Under the pieces are notes generated by a model. The model worked only from the letters and a program-made list of their open reading frames with translations, was not told the DNA's origin and did not search any database. This document shows positions 35,251 to 45,831 of a stretch of DNA of 64,000 nucleotides, in pieces; position 1 is the first letter of the stretch, and every line of letters begins with the position of its first letter. A program made the position numbers and the translations under genes. Source of the stretch: Larix kaempferi (Eukaryota > Streptophyta > Pinopsida > Pinales > Pinaceae); contig BSBM01001138.1 in the NCBI GenBank assembly GCA_027924585.1, positions 11,332,001-11,396,000 of the forward strand, in the 5' to 3' direction.

Positions 35251-38200
35251 TGCATACCGGTTTAGGAATGAAGAATCCTGAAAACAGATTGGAAAGGCAG
35301 TAGAAAGCTGAAGCTACTACTCAGGCAACTTGTTGGTTCGAAGTAATGGAGACTGTCATCATCCCGTAATAGGTGAAATAGAGAAATGTGAAGTAGTTCA
35401 GGAAGAAAAACCAGCCGAACTTCTTAGCTGTCCACTCAAAATGGACCATACTGTAAATGATAAGAGTGTACATAACTGTCTGCCCGAGAATGTATGGAAG
35501 CTCAATCACCACCTGCCAAAAAAGAAAACCATCAGAGATTGCATATGTAAATAGGAATCCTATCCGGTTATCTAATTACAGGAATGGAATAACTGACAAA
35601 ATATCATAGGAGTAGGAGGAGAATTGTATAGTTGCCAGAATCCAGCGTGATAGTTTTAATACTGTGGAGGTGAGGTATGACCTTTCAAGACCTTCCCAAA
35701 CTCAACCAAGACATCAGAGCCGGCATTGGCTTATCCAGAGAACCAAAGGGTACCCTTAGCATATAGAAACATCATGCCATTCTAAAACGGGCTAGTGGGA
35801 AGATGATGGCATATTGACCCAAGGATTGGGACCTCAAAGCTTGCTTTTAAATTGGCAATGATGTAGGTTCATATTGTGCTTTATTGGCCAATCTCTGGAA
35901 TATAGAGGGTTTGAATGTGGAAAGTTAGGGTCAAGAATAAAATGAAACAGTGATATAGGACTAACCTGAGCCAGAGCATAGCGCAATGCACAATACATTC
36001 CTGCAGCCCTTTCTCTGTAGAACACAGTTCTCTCTACTGCAATCACAGGCTGCACAGTTGAACAATTGCTAAGCCCTAAGAATGTAACCGCTCCATACAT
36101 AGCCCCCGCAACGATAAAAAGATCATTGCTGTTGTCTCTGATATGCAGTCAAACTCTTTCTTAGTATCAGAGAAGAAGAGTCTATAACATATAAAATAAG
36201 AGAATCAAACATTTTTGTGGTTAGTCAATCCAAACAACAAAAAGTTTGGACAGTTATCTTTCTTACACAGTTATATTTTGAGTACATACCGTTTTGTGCC
36301 AACCTTCCAAAATATTGTTCCCTGAAGCAGAGCACAAACAAATGTGAAGACATATCTGACAGCATTATAATCGGGACTTTGCCAGTAAGTCCACCATTGC
36401 TTCCACAAACAGAAATTGAACTGTCCAAAGAATGATTGTGAGTACTGGGTTGCAAAGTAAAGATCCTTTGCTCCTAGGGATGGAATGCTGAGCTCTTTCA
36501 CCAATGCCTTGTTCCACCTGTATTGCCAAGAAAAGGATGAATTGTTGGAATGTGAGTTTGAAGCTGATATTTTTGTATCTTGCAGAGTTGTTGCAATGCT
36601 AGCTATTATAAGCATGAGGATTTTGGTGAGAAAATATTGATAAGTTTAATGCTTACTTGTAGAGGGAAGATTTCTTGTAACGCTCTGCAAAGTCTATCCC
36701 CAAACCATGTTCAGCAGAAGTAGAGCTAACTTCTAACATCCATGTGGCTGGGTTGTATTTGTCTTTGATCTTTGGTACCCCTGGAATAGCCTATAGTTGT
36801 CGTGACGAAAATGAAAAAATTAACTCAGATTTAGGAATTAGATTAGCGGTCCTCTGTTCAAAACTGTTCCTTTTCTAATCACTGCAGGAATCTGCCGAGT
36901 CTTTACCTCAAAGTATTCAATAACCTGGTGAGAATTCTGACCTAGTGGCCCAAAGAAAATGACTTGCCCTCCACTTTTCATCAACAATAGCTGAACCCGT
37001 CATGGTAAATCAGAAATCAACACCGATCCTTGAAACAAATAATATCAAGTTATCGTATAATCTAAACTTTAGTCTACCTCATCAAAAGCTTCAAAGATGT
37101 CAATGCTAGGCTGATGAATGGTACAGACAAAAGTCCTTCTAGTATCTACTGTATTATGAACAGTTCGCATCACAATTGCAGCTGCCCTAGCATCCAAACC
37201 AGATGTGGGCTCATCCATAAAAATTATAGAAGGATTTGCAACAAGCTCCACAGCTATTGTTAACCTTTTCCTTTGTTCAGTAGACAATCCAGATATACCA
37301 GGCAGGCCTACCAGTGCATCCCTTAAATTCTTTAACTCCACAAGTTCCATGACCTCATCAACAAAGGCCTACAAATTGGAATCTTTTGGAAGTTAGTAAC
37401 ATGACAATTTGGTGCAATGTAAGAAGAAACACTATTAGACGGTAGACCAGAGAAAATAATAGTGGTAGACTTACAATTCTGGTTTCTTTGTCAACATCCT
37501 TTGGAAGACGAAGAAATGCTGAATATAACAAGGATTCCCGTACAGTGACCTGCGGAGAGTGTATATCATTCTGTTCACAGTAACCGGAAATGCGAGCAAA
37601 GGTTTCTTGATTTTTGGGAAATCCAGAGATTCGGATATCGCCCTCAACGTATCCTCCAGTCTTTCTTCCAGCTAAGACGTCCAAGAGAGTTGTCTTCCCA
37701 GCACCACTGACCCCCATCAATGCTGTAAGAACGCCAGGCCTGAATGCCCCTGTAACATCTCGGAGGAATTGAAGTCTATCTTCAGTCACTTCATGTTCCC
37801 TCATTTCCTGCAAGCAAATTCAGAACTTGTCAACCAAACCCCTCAAGCAAGAGAAGCCACAAAATTTGGCAACAGCTGAATCACATAATAGATCAATCTC
37901 AGGGCTCAAATTCCATACAAGGGGCATATCCACAAAGTAATTGACATCTTCAAAAGACATGGCTAGTTCTTCAAATGGAAGAATCATTCCTCGCTTGCAA
38001 GCAACTCCTGTTGCAGCCTCCAAACCCAACTCATTATTGCTTTCTAAACTAGTTGATTGGTTGCTCATACCCCTGATCTGCATTTTAACTGTATAACCAA
38101 ACAATGAAGAATTTGTTATTATGTTCCATCTCCTCCCCTTATTTTGTTCAAGAAACTCTGCACCTGTGTAGGTTAACGGTTACCTTACAGGTATTATTGT

Positions 38201-39684
38201 CAGGTGCAGAAGGCCCTCTTCTTGATCTGGATGGCTTTCTATTGTGCCCTTGCGCTGTACCATTCTCTTGGTCTATCATTTCTTCAAGAGCCTCCTCGGA
38301 AATGACAGCTTGAGGTTTCCCAAGAGCTACGAACAACAAATCCCACATTAATCATATTTGAAAGGAATTGGTTAAAGAAATATTAACAGAAAGAGAAGAG
38401 CATATATGTGTGTGTAGTGAAGCAATTCACGATGTAGATATGCAAGAGACAAGGTAAAAAGCACATTGAAGAGTACTGAAAAACCCAAGGCGCCAACTCC
38501 AATCCAATACCAATAACTTTGTGGAAAGATGCTACGACTCTCCAGCACCAAAACACCCAAATTCGTGGTTTTCTCTGCACTCTGAAGATCAACACAGTTC
38601 CATGGCACTAGTCAATTTGATGAATAGGTTTGAAAAACTCTTCATCGTTAAAACATTCCCTCAAGGAAACGCATGTTAGGTTATTTCCATCTGTTCCACA
38701 ATTTTTTGAGGAGTTCTTAATGCATTAAAATGTTCGAATCTTACTATCATCCATCTAGGAGCAAGCATCTCATTCACAGAAATCGCATTCTCTGCATACA
38801 TCAAAGGAGAACACCAGTAGCCCCATACCCACCATTTAGGGATGTTGTCTGCATTGGAAATCTATTGTCAATCTCACTGTAAACTATACTTCGTTGTTAA
38901 AAACCCAGAATTCTAGCATATGATTAGAGAGACAAGTAAACTCCTTGCTAGCAAAGATTTTCTAGATTCTAGTCTTATAACGATGCTTCGTTGATTTTTA
39001 AGAAAGATTATTAAGTGGGTCAGGAAAAAGTAAAATTCTAACCTCTAGGGATAATGAATCCGCCAAGCATGAATATGAGAAGAAGAGATAAAAAGCCTCC
39101 AGTATTAGCTAATATCATTGTTCTGCAAATTCCTGCCATAAGACGGAACAGGGACATTGCCATCTGATTGTCTAAGAACATAATAAGAAATAGTCGAAAG
39201 AACCTGCAGGCCCCAGGGTAGATAGATTGATGTCATCTAGAAGGAACAAATGGAATGAAGAGATTAAACTTTCATTACTAAGAATCGAGACAATCCCGAT
39301 AAATGATTGATTCTTTGATACTACCTGCTAGCTTCAGGGGCAAAGCCAATGGCGTAGTAAGTTGTCGCCACCCAAACTCCAGCCTCCAACAATGACGCTG
39401 GAATTTTCAGTAGAAATGTAGGAATAGTGAAAGCCCATGCAGGATAGAAGAGTAAATCACGTTGCTTGAAGAAGACAGGAAGCCTGACAATTGTCATGGC
39501 CAATTCTATAAATCCATTGAACAAGTTGGCGAGGAGGCTAAAAACAAGTGCTCCAAATAATAGATTTGCATCATCTTCGGTATTATGATGGATTCCAGTC
39601 TTGAAGAATACAGTCGATGCAAAAAGGGCCCCAACTGTAATCTGCGAATTAAATAGTTGTAGTTGGATATCTTTTATTATTATA

Positions 39685-39836
39685 GTGATGGTTAGCATCT
39701 AAGATCAGCATTTTGAAATAAACTATCATTTATCTAAAGTCAGACCAAATTCTAGGCTGTGATGGTTCGCATCTAAGATCAGCATTTTGAAATAAACTAT
39801 CATTTATCTAAAGTCAGACCAAATTCTAGGCTGTGA
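39685..39836. repeat. 74-bp tandem duplication in intron 9
   Basis: Two almost identical 74-bp copies start GTGATGGTT at 39685 and 39759. They fill most of the intron and reach to within a few bases of the exon 9 donor (39839). The near identity of the copies suggests a recent event. Confidence 0.95.
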
Positions 39837-42447
39837 AACATCTCAGCTGTGCTATCTTGAAGATGTAAAGAAAGGAATTCCGGTTGACTAGAAGCCATTC
39901 TTTTGCGAAACAGGCCTTGAATATATCCATTTTGGGGATAGGGTTCCTATCGAACACCAAAGCTGATCTGTCACTTCTCTTCTTATCATAAGGGACAGAG
40001 AGCTCATTTTCCAAATGCAAACCGGCATGAAACTGCTTGAATCTAAATACAAATTCCTTGACAGGTATGTATCGATAAGGCTTCTTCTTGTCTTCCCAGT
40101 ATTGTTCTTGGTCCTTCTTTGATGTAACCTGCGTCCATGGATATTGGTGAGGAAATAGAAGTAAAATATTCTAACTGAATTGGAGAGCCAAGTTGTCATG
40201 GGTTATTTTGAACTTTTTATAATATGAGTACCTCTTGTAAGAAATCTGCAGCGCCCTTTCTTTCAGGGCATTTGAATCCACAGCTTTGGAAAAATTCCAG
40301 GACATTGTCCCTAGGTCCATGGTAGACAATCTGGCCTTCTGATAAGAGTATTATGTCATCAAAGAGCTCGAATATCTCTGGTGCTGGCTGCAACAGGGAC
40401 ATGAAAATTGTTGCATTCATGAGATGGGTGAACTGATGCAGACATTTCACTATCTGATAGGTGGTAGAACTGTCCAGCTCTGTTGATATCTCATCCATGA
40501 AGAGAGTATTTGTAGGTCCAACGATCATCTCCCCTGTAAAAAATAAACCTTAAAGAATATTAACAGAACTGTACTGATTTTAGTCATAGTAATGACATCT
40601 ATACTTGATTACACAGCTCTGGTTTGTGAAGAGGAATTTTCAATATGATTATTGGCCATACCAATTGTGACACGTTCCTTTTGCCCACTGGATATTCCTC
40701 TCTGCATGTCATTGCCAAATATTCTATCTCTGCAAACATCTAAGCCCAGAATCTGTATAGACACGCGGATTGTACAGTAATGAATTCCAGCATCTCATCT
40801 GCTACCTATATGTATTTATTCAAAGCTTTGAATTATAGCTAGATTTGCCTCCAAATTCATTTACCTTCAGAATATAGTCAGTCTGAAGGCTACTCTTCAC
40901 ACCTTTCATTGCCGTTGCCTGCAGAAAGCAATCAACCATACAATCAAAGAACCAAATTGACATGAATAAGCATAGTCGTCTTTAAACTGAGTAACACATT
41001 AGAATCTATCAAGCTTTTCTCTAAGCAAGAAAATGGCCCATAAACATCCGAGATTACTTTCATGAAAAGATCAACGTCTGCCTCTGGAGAAATCCCAGCC
41101 TGCTTCTCCCTTCTAGCGAGCTCAGTAAGCAGCTCTGCATCAAACGTATGCCAACAAACATACGATTCAATATACACTTCAAAGACCCCGTCAGAGTGTG
41201 ATGCAGAACACTAATTAACTAAGTGAAATGTAAGTCTGGATGCAAAGCACTAATAAACCAAATGAAATGTAAGTTTGGTGGATTGACATTTGGTTAGATT
41301 GTCCACCGAATCTATTACCAACACCTTGACATCTAGCAGAGAAATCAAGTGTTTCTCTAACTGTCATTTCCGCAACATGTAAGTCACGCTGGCTTATGTA
41401 AGCAGATGTTTTGCGAGGAACAAACTCATCCAGTGTATGCCCGTTGTAAGTAATCTCTCCCCTCACCTGATCATCCAAGAATGGTTTAGTAAATACCTTG
41501 TTTTATTGCTAAAACATTAGATAAGATGCCACAATGCCGAGTAAGGGTAGCAGAAAGGCTTTAACCCAGCCAAAGCTAGCAGCAATGTTGTCTTTCCAGA
41601 CCTAGGGGGGCCTAATAACAAAGTCATTCTGCATTATCAGTGCAAGGATATGGTGTAAGCATTCATGAATGTTTCACTTAAAACCTTTCAAGACCAGCCC
41701 TTCTAGTTCAGGCAAGAAGACCTTTAAGGATCCCGGGAAATATGATATAGATTAACAGTAATTGCATAATATTATTGTGACTTGAATTAAAGCGAAAAGA
41801 ACCGACCAATTACCGAGATGGTTTGACGATTCCGCTTGCATCTTTCAGAATAGTGAGATTTATTTTCTTTGTGAGTGACAGCCCAACCATACCGAGCAAG
41901 TATTCCACCAGGTTTTTAGCAGTATTCCATAGTGTAGGAAGACCTCTGGTCCCAACGTAACATTCCGCATCCACTGTCAAGTGTTCAACTCGGACTTCTA
42001 CTGTTGGAAGCTGGATACCAACTCTGCAATCGATGTCAAAACAGTATTTATGTGAGTTCTGGACTGGGGATTGAAACTAGAAACTCATAAAAAATTTCAA
42101 TACACATACAAATAAACTTACCTGTCAATACGATTCCTGAGCTTCTTCAAGAACTTCTCGTTATCTTCATCTGCCACCTTAAAGACACGATCAATGAAGG
42201 CCTGCCTTTCCATGAAGCCGAGCTTCCGAACATCCACTTGTCTGTAGCCAACGTCCATCTTATTTTTCTCCTCAACTGTTTGCGTGATGATACTGGTCCT
42301 CAACCTATCACAGGTTGGCAGCTTTTCCAGAGCTGCCCATCTGAGAGCTTCTTCATCTTCCTCATCCTCAATTCTTTCTCTTTGTGATCTTGCAAACAAA
42401 TCTTCAACTCCCCTGTTCGATCTGCTCCCACTAATATCTCTGCTCAT

Positions 42448-42458
42448 CCTCTTCCCAT
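42448..42458 (-). promoter_or_regulatory. remaining 5' leader of the transporter gene
   Basis: Only 11 bases separate the start codon (42447) from the LTR insertion point. 42454-42458 is the CCCAT target duplication, repeated on the far side of the LTR at 43846-43850. Confidence 0.85.
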
Positions 42459-43845
42459 TGTTGATTTTTCCTGAGCAGCATCGAGTGCCATTCTCTGGGA
42501 GAATGGAGGCACCTGGTCAGTTACCAAGATATTGACCCAATCTGGGACTGGGAACTCAGCCTGGGGCTGAGAGCCATTCTCTGGGAGAATGGAGGCACTT
42601 GGTCAGTTACCAGGATATTGACCCAGTCTGGGACTGGGAACTCAGCCTAGGGCTGAGAGCCATTCTCTGGGAGAATGGAGGCACCTGGTCAGTTACCGGG
42701 ATTTCACTGTAAGCCCTAGACCGGATCTGGGCAAGTGGTGTACTCCTCCACTTGGTCTTGGTGGCAACAGGAGGGTGAAGTAAAACAATTAATTTATCTC
42801 CTTATGATGATGTACTTGGAGTGGACATGAAGACCTTGAAGAACACCTGGATGATTTGTTGAAGAACCATGGAACCCAAGCACCACTTGGCTTGATCCAT
42901 GTGCCCACAAAGTGAAGAAAAGAAAAATAAAAAATGATGAAAAATGTGTGAAGTCACAAGTCGGCCTCATGTGAAGAAAATAAAATAATATATATGAAAA
43001 GCCATAGGTCGGCTCATTATTGAAAGAAAAATAAATAAATAAATAAATTTAATTTATATAAGGACAGGTCGGCCTCATTGTATGAATTTTTTGCCATTCG
43101 ACTTTCTATAAATAAAGAGGAAGAATCTCTCATTATGATCATCGATTTTTGAAGTATCTTCTCTGCTCAGTTCGTGGACTTTTTCTGTTTGATCAACTCG
43201 TGTGGGTTTTATCTTCTGCTGGGTTTTACTCCTGCTGGGTTTTACTTTCTGCTGGGTTCTACTCTTTGGAGGAGTGAAAGCCCTAACTTATTTAAAGATT
43301 ACCCTAACTCAGCTAGGGTATTGCTGAATCCTACTTGGAAGTTTTTGCATTATACTTCAGCCCTGCTAGGGCCCTCCACTGAGCACCTGAGTTCTGCTAG
43401 GGCTCTTTTCAGGTTTTCTCTCTAAATCGGCAGCCCTGTTAGGGCACCCACAACCTACAGCAGGTCACGGCAGCCCTAGAAAGAGCTTGAACAGGTATTG
43501 GCAGCCCTAAAAAAGGTGTGGACAGATCATAACACCCTCAGTAGGGTATACACCAGAAATCAGTAATGAACAGGCAGATGGTATGAACGCAGTTTGATGA
43601 CAGAACAGACTTATACAGGAAGCTTACTCTGAATTGTTGAAAAGGCTTGTTCTCAGCCTGTTGTAAAACTCAGTCATCTCATTCAGGAGATAAATTATTA
43701 ATATTGCTTTGGGGTTTTTGTCCTTGAAAGGTTTCCCGTGAAAAATACTGTGTTCAATTTTTAGATGTGTATTTACTGCTAGCTATCTCTGCACTATCTT
43801 TATTTACAGTCTGTTACTGCTATCAAATTTTTCAAAATTTTAACA
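42459..43845 (+). mobile_element. solo LTR, 1387 bp, in the transporter 5' leader
   Basis: The ends are TGTTGA (42459) and TTAACA (43845), flanked by a perfect 5-bp duplication CCCAT (42454-42458 and 43846-43850). Internal signs of a copia-type LTR in plus orientation are a TATA-like TATAAATAAA at 43107 and a GGGGTTTTTGTCC...AAAAATACTGTGTTCA block at about 43710-43758, which resembles the R-U5 end of plant copia LTRs. The 86-bp tandem repeats at 42487-42705 lie in its U3 part. There is no primer-binding site or internal region, so it is a solo LTR. Its own promoter would point away from the transporter gene. Confidence 0.88.
42487..42705. repeat. 86-bp tandem repeat, 2.5 copies, inside the LTR
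   Basis: GCCATTCTCTGGGAGAATGG starts at 42487, 42573 and 42659, an exact 86-bp period. Each unit contains a short self-complementary CATTCTCTGGGAGAATG. Tandem repeats in U3 often act as enhancers; here that is only inferred. Confidence 0.95.
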
Positions 43846-43850
43846 CCCAT

Positions 43851-44260
43851 AGTCCCAAATTCTCTCCTCCCCATTCATGTTGGAATTCTCTAAAACGAAC
43901 AATGCAGATCCTCCTGTTATCAAAACTTGAATTGAGGAAACTTGAGAACTTCAAGCTGCACACCATTCCCACCATTTCCATCAAACTCGCATACTTATAA
44001 ACACTACATACCACTGTAAAACCCCTGATATGATTATGTAGTGAAAAGTTCGCTGTGTCTGTATCGACCACGCCTATCTAATGTCTTTTCAATTTTAATG
44101 AGCACCGTTTGTATAGCTCTATGTAGTGTGTGTCCAATTTTAATGAGCAATTCCGTTTTTATAGATTTATATGAGAAGACCAGAAGACCAGATATGAATA
44201 GTGGTAGTGGGACCATGATAAGGTAGCTTGGGTGGTTAAGAGGATTGATTGTTACCTTCT
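43851..44260 (-). promoter_or_regulatory. displaced promoter region of the transporter gene
   Basis: Beyond the second CCCAT copy, minus-strand sequence continues as the original upstream region. A TATA-like TTTATAAG lies at about 43994-44002 (minus). Without the LTR it would stand roughly 155 bp from the start codon, a normal plant distance. With the LTR it stands about 1.55 kb away. A tandem duplicate phrase (TCCAATTTTAATGAGCA-like) lies at about 44085-44150. The promoter assignment is inference. Confidence 0.4.
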
Positions 44261-45321
44261 TCAACTAGATTCAATGCATAGATTCAATTCTTGCAAGTGA
44301 TATGATGATGTTGTTAAGTTCTTTAATAATAAATATGTTGATTGTAAATTATATAAATATTGGCCATACCTTGATTCGCCTCTTGGCAAATATATAAATG
44401 GAATAATCCAAAAAAAAATTCCAATTTCATTTCTTTTTAGTGAGGTAGGTTGGAATTGGTAATAATTTTCCTCCAACAAGTTTAAATATATTTAATTTAT
44501 TTATATATTTTTTAATATATCTTAGTTTCTTTGGTATCTATATTTTAATTAAATTAAAATGTATTATTAAGTATTTGATTTTTTTAAGAAATATTAATAG
44601 TCAATTTTTTATTTCAAAATTTTTATTTATAATTTTTAATAAAATTAAAATTAAAAAAATGATATAAATTTAAAATAAACAATAATAAAAATATTAAATT
44701 TCAAATTTCAATACAGTAAAATTATTACTAATCTAATTTTAATATTATAAGGAAGTATTATGTATAAAGATAAATCTAGAACATCCGAAAAAATGATTTA
44801 CATGAAATAAATATGAATTGTGTGGAAGAAATTTTCTTAAGGATGATGATCTTTAACGTTCACTAAAACCAAACTTGGTCTATTCAACCTTAAGAGAAAA
44901 GACAAGATATAGATTATTTCATTTGTTTTAAAATACTATTCCTATGCTCAAAAAGCTTAAAGAGGAGTGTCTTTATAGTTTTGGGGATCTAGAAAGTTAG
45001 AAAGGTCAATGCTTTGGGTGCTTTGGAACTGAAATCTAATGTGGGTGAAAATGTGGGTGAAAGCGGGGCATTCTAAAGGAAAGAGATTTTGCATTTTAGG
45101 GGGTTCTCCAATGCCCACTATGAAGCTTATCAGACTTCATTCTAATCTTAGCTAGTTAAGATAGAAATATAATTTTGCTCAAGATTAGGGTAAATGATCT
45201 CTTTATAATATTGCAGATTTCTTTTAACCTCTAAATCTTCCTTGCACCACATTTTCTCTTTGAATGTAGAAGTAAAATGTTATCGATATTTTGTAGAATT
45301 GTAGTTTCATCAATCCTCCAA
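44261..45321. other. A+T-rich intergenic DNA
   Basis: No gene is seen. 44480-44760 is almost pure A/T. Confidence 0.5.
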
Positions 45322-45411
45322 TAATTTAACTAAGTCATGTCATCCTAAGTCATCCATGCTTAGGGCTAATTTAACTAAGTCATGGCATCCTAAGCCATCC
45401 ATACTTAGGGC
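45322..45411. repeat. 45-bp tandem duplication
   Basis: TAATTTAACTAAGTCATG begins at 45322 and 45367, in two adjacent copies with a few substitutions. Confidence 0.85.
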
Positions 45412-45725
45412 AAAGATGGTTTTGACTAAAAAATAATAATAATTTTAAGAAGTCCGTGGTCCTCTCAATTTTAAGATTATTAATAATAAACCATTTCTAA
45501 ATATACAACTATTTTATTCTTTATAAATTTTAAATAATAAATAGCTTCTAAATATACAACTATTTTTTTCTTTACTTTAATAAAAAAATAAAAAATAAAA
45601 ATGTTTGATCATTAAATTTTCATTAAAAATTTGATTTTAATCCATTTTCAAAAATATCCAAACCACCAAATTTTTCAAAACATAATCAAAACAAAATTTC
45701 CTTTTAAAATTAAATCTAAATGATT

Positions 45726-45831
45726 AATTCACTTTTATAAAACATTTACAAATCCCATACAATTCACTTTTATAAAACATTTACAAATCCCATACAATTC
45801 ACTTTTATAAAACATTTACAAATCCCATACA
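45726..45831. repeat. three identical 35-bp tandem copies
   Basis: AATTCACTTTTATAAAACAT begins at 45726, 45761 and 45796, and the copies are essentially identical and contiguous. There are no spacers, so this is a young minisatellite and not a CRISPR-like array. Confidence 0.95.

Larger units (their letters stand above)
34718..42447 (-). pseudogene. ABCG/PDR full-size ABC transporter gene, 23 exons, damaged
   Basis: Encodes a plant pleiotropic-drug-resistance exporter of the plasma membrane (ABC-TMD-ABC-TMD order, about 1457 codons). Exons: 42447-42122, 42023-41814, 41628-~41559, 41466-41307, 41134-41058, 40918-40865, 40752-40662, 40533-40232, 40128-39840, 39634-39325, 39203-39043, 38848-38745, 38581-38431, 38326-38184, 38077-37919, 37807-37475, 37368-37078, 36990-36907, 36790-36657, 36517-36290, 36137-35966, 35512-35258, 34987-34718. 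NBD1 has Walker A GPPRSGKTT and Walker B TLFMDE. NBD2 has [19 protein letters not shown] and [12 protein letters not shown]. Membrane segments follow each NBD. Nearly all junctions are GT-AG and in phase. Defects: exon 3 lost its end and donor, exon 22 has TGA at 35323-35321, and the NBD1 signature is ISSGQ. The exon 9/10 junction is ambiguous (39847/39641 also possible). Substrate unknown. Confidence 0.93.

Noticed and set aside
43174-43425. 83-codon plus-strand frame
   Set aside because: It lies inside the solo LTR, in its repeated GCTGGGTTTTACT and CAGCCCTGCTAGGGC phrases, and shows no protein motif.
45726-45831. CRISPR-like regular repeats
   Set aside because: The three 35-bp copies are contiguous with no spacers, and the DNA is a plant nuclear sequence.
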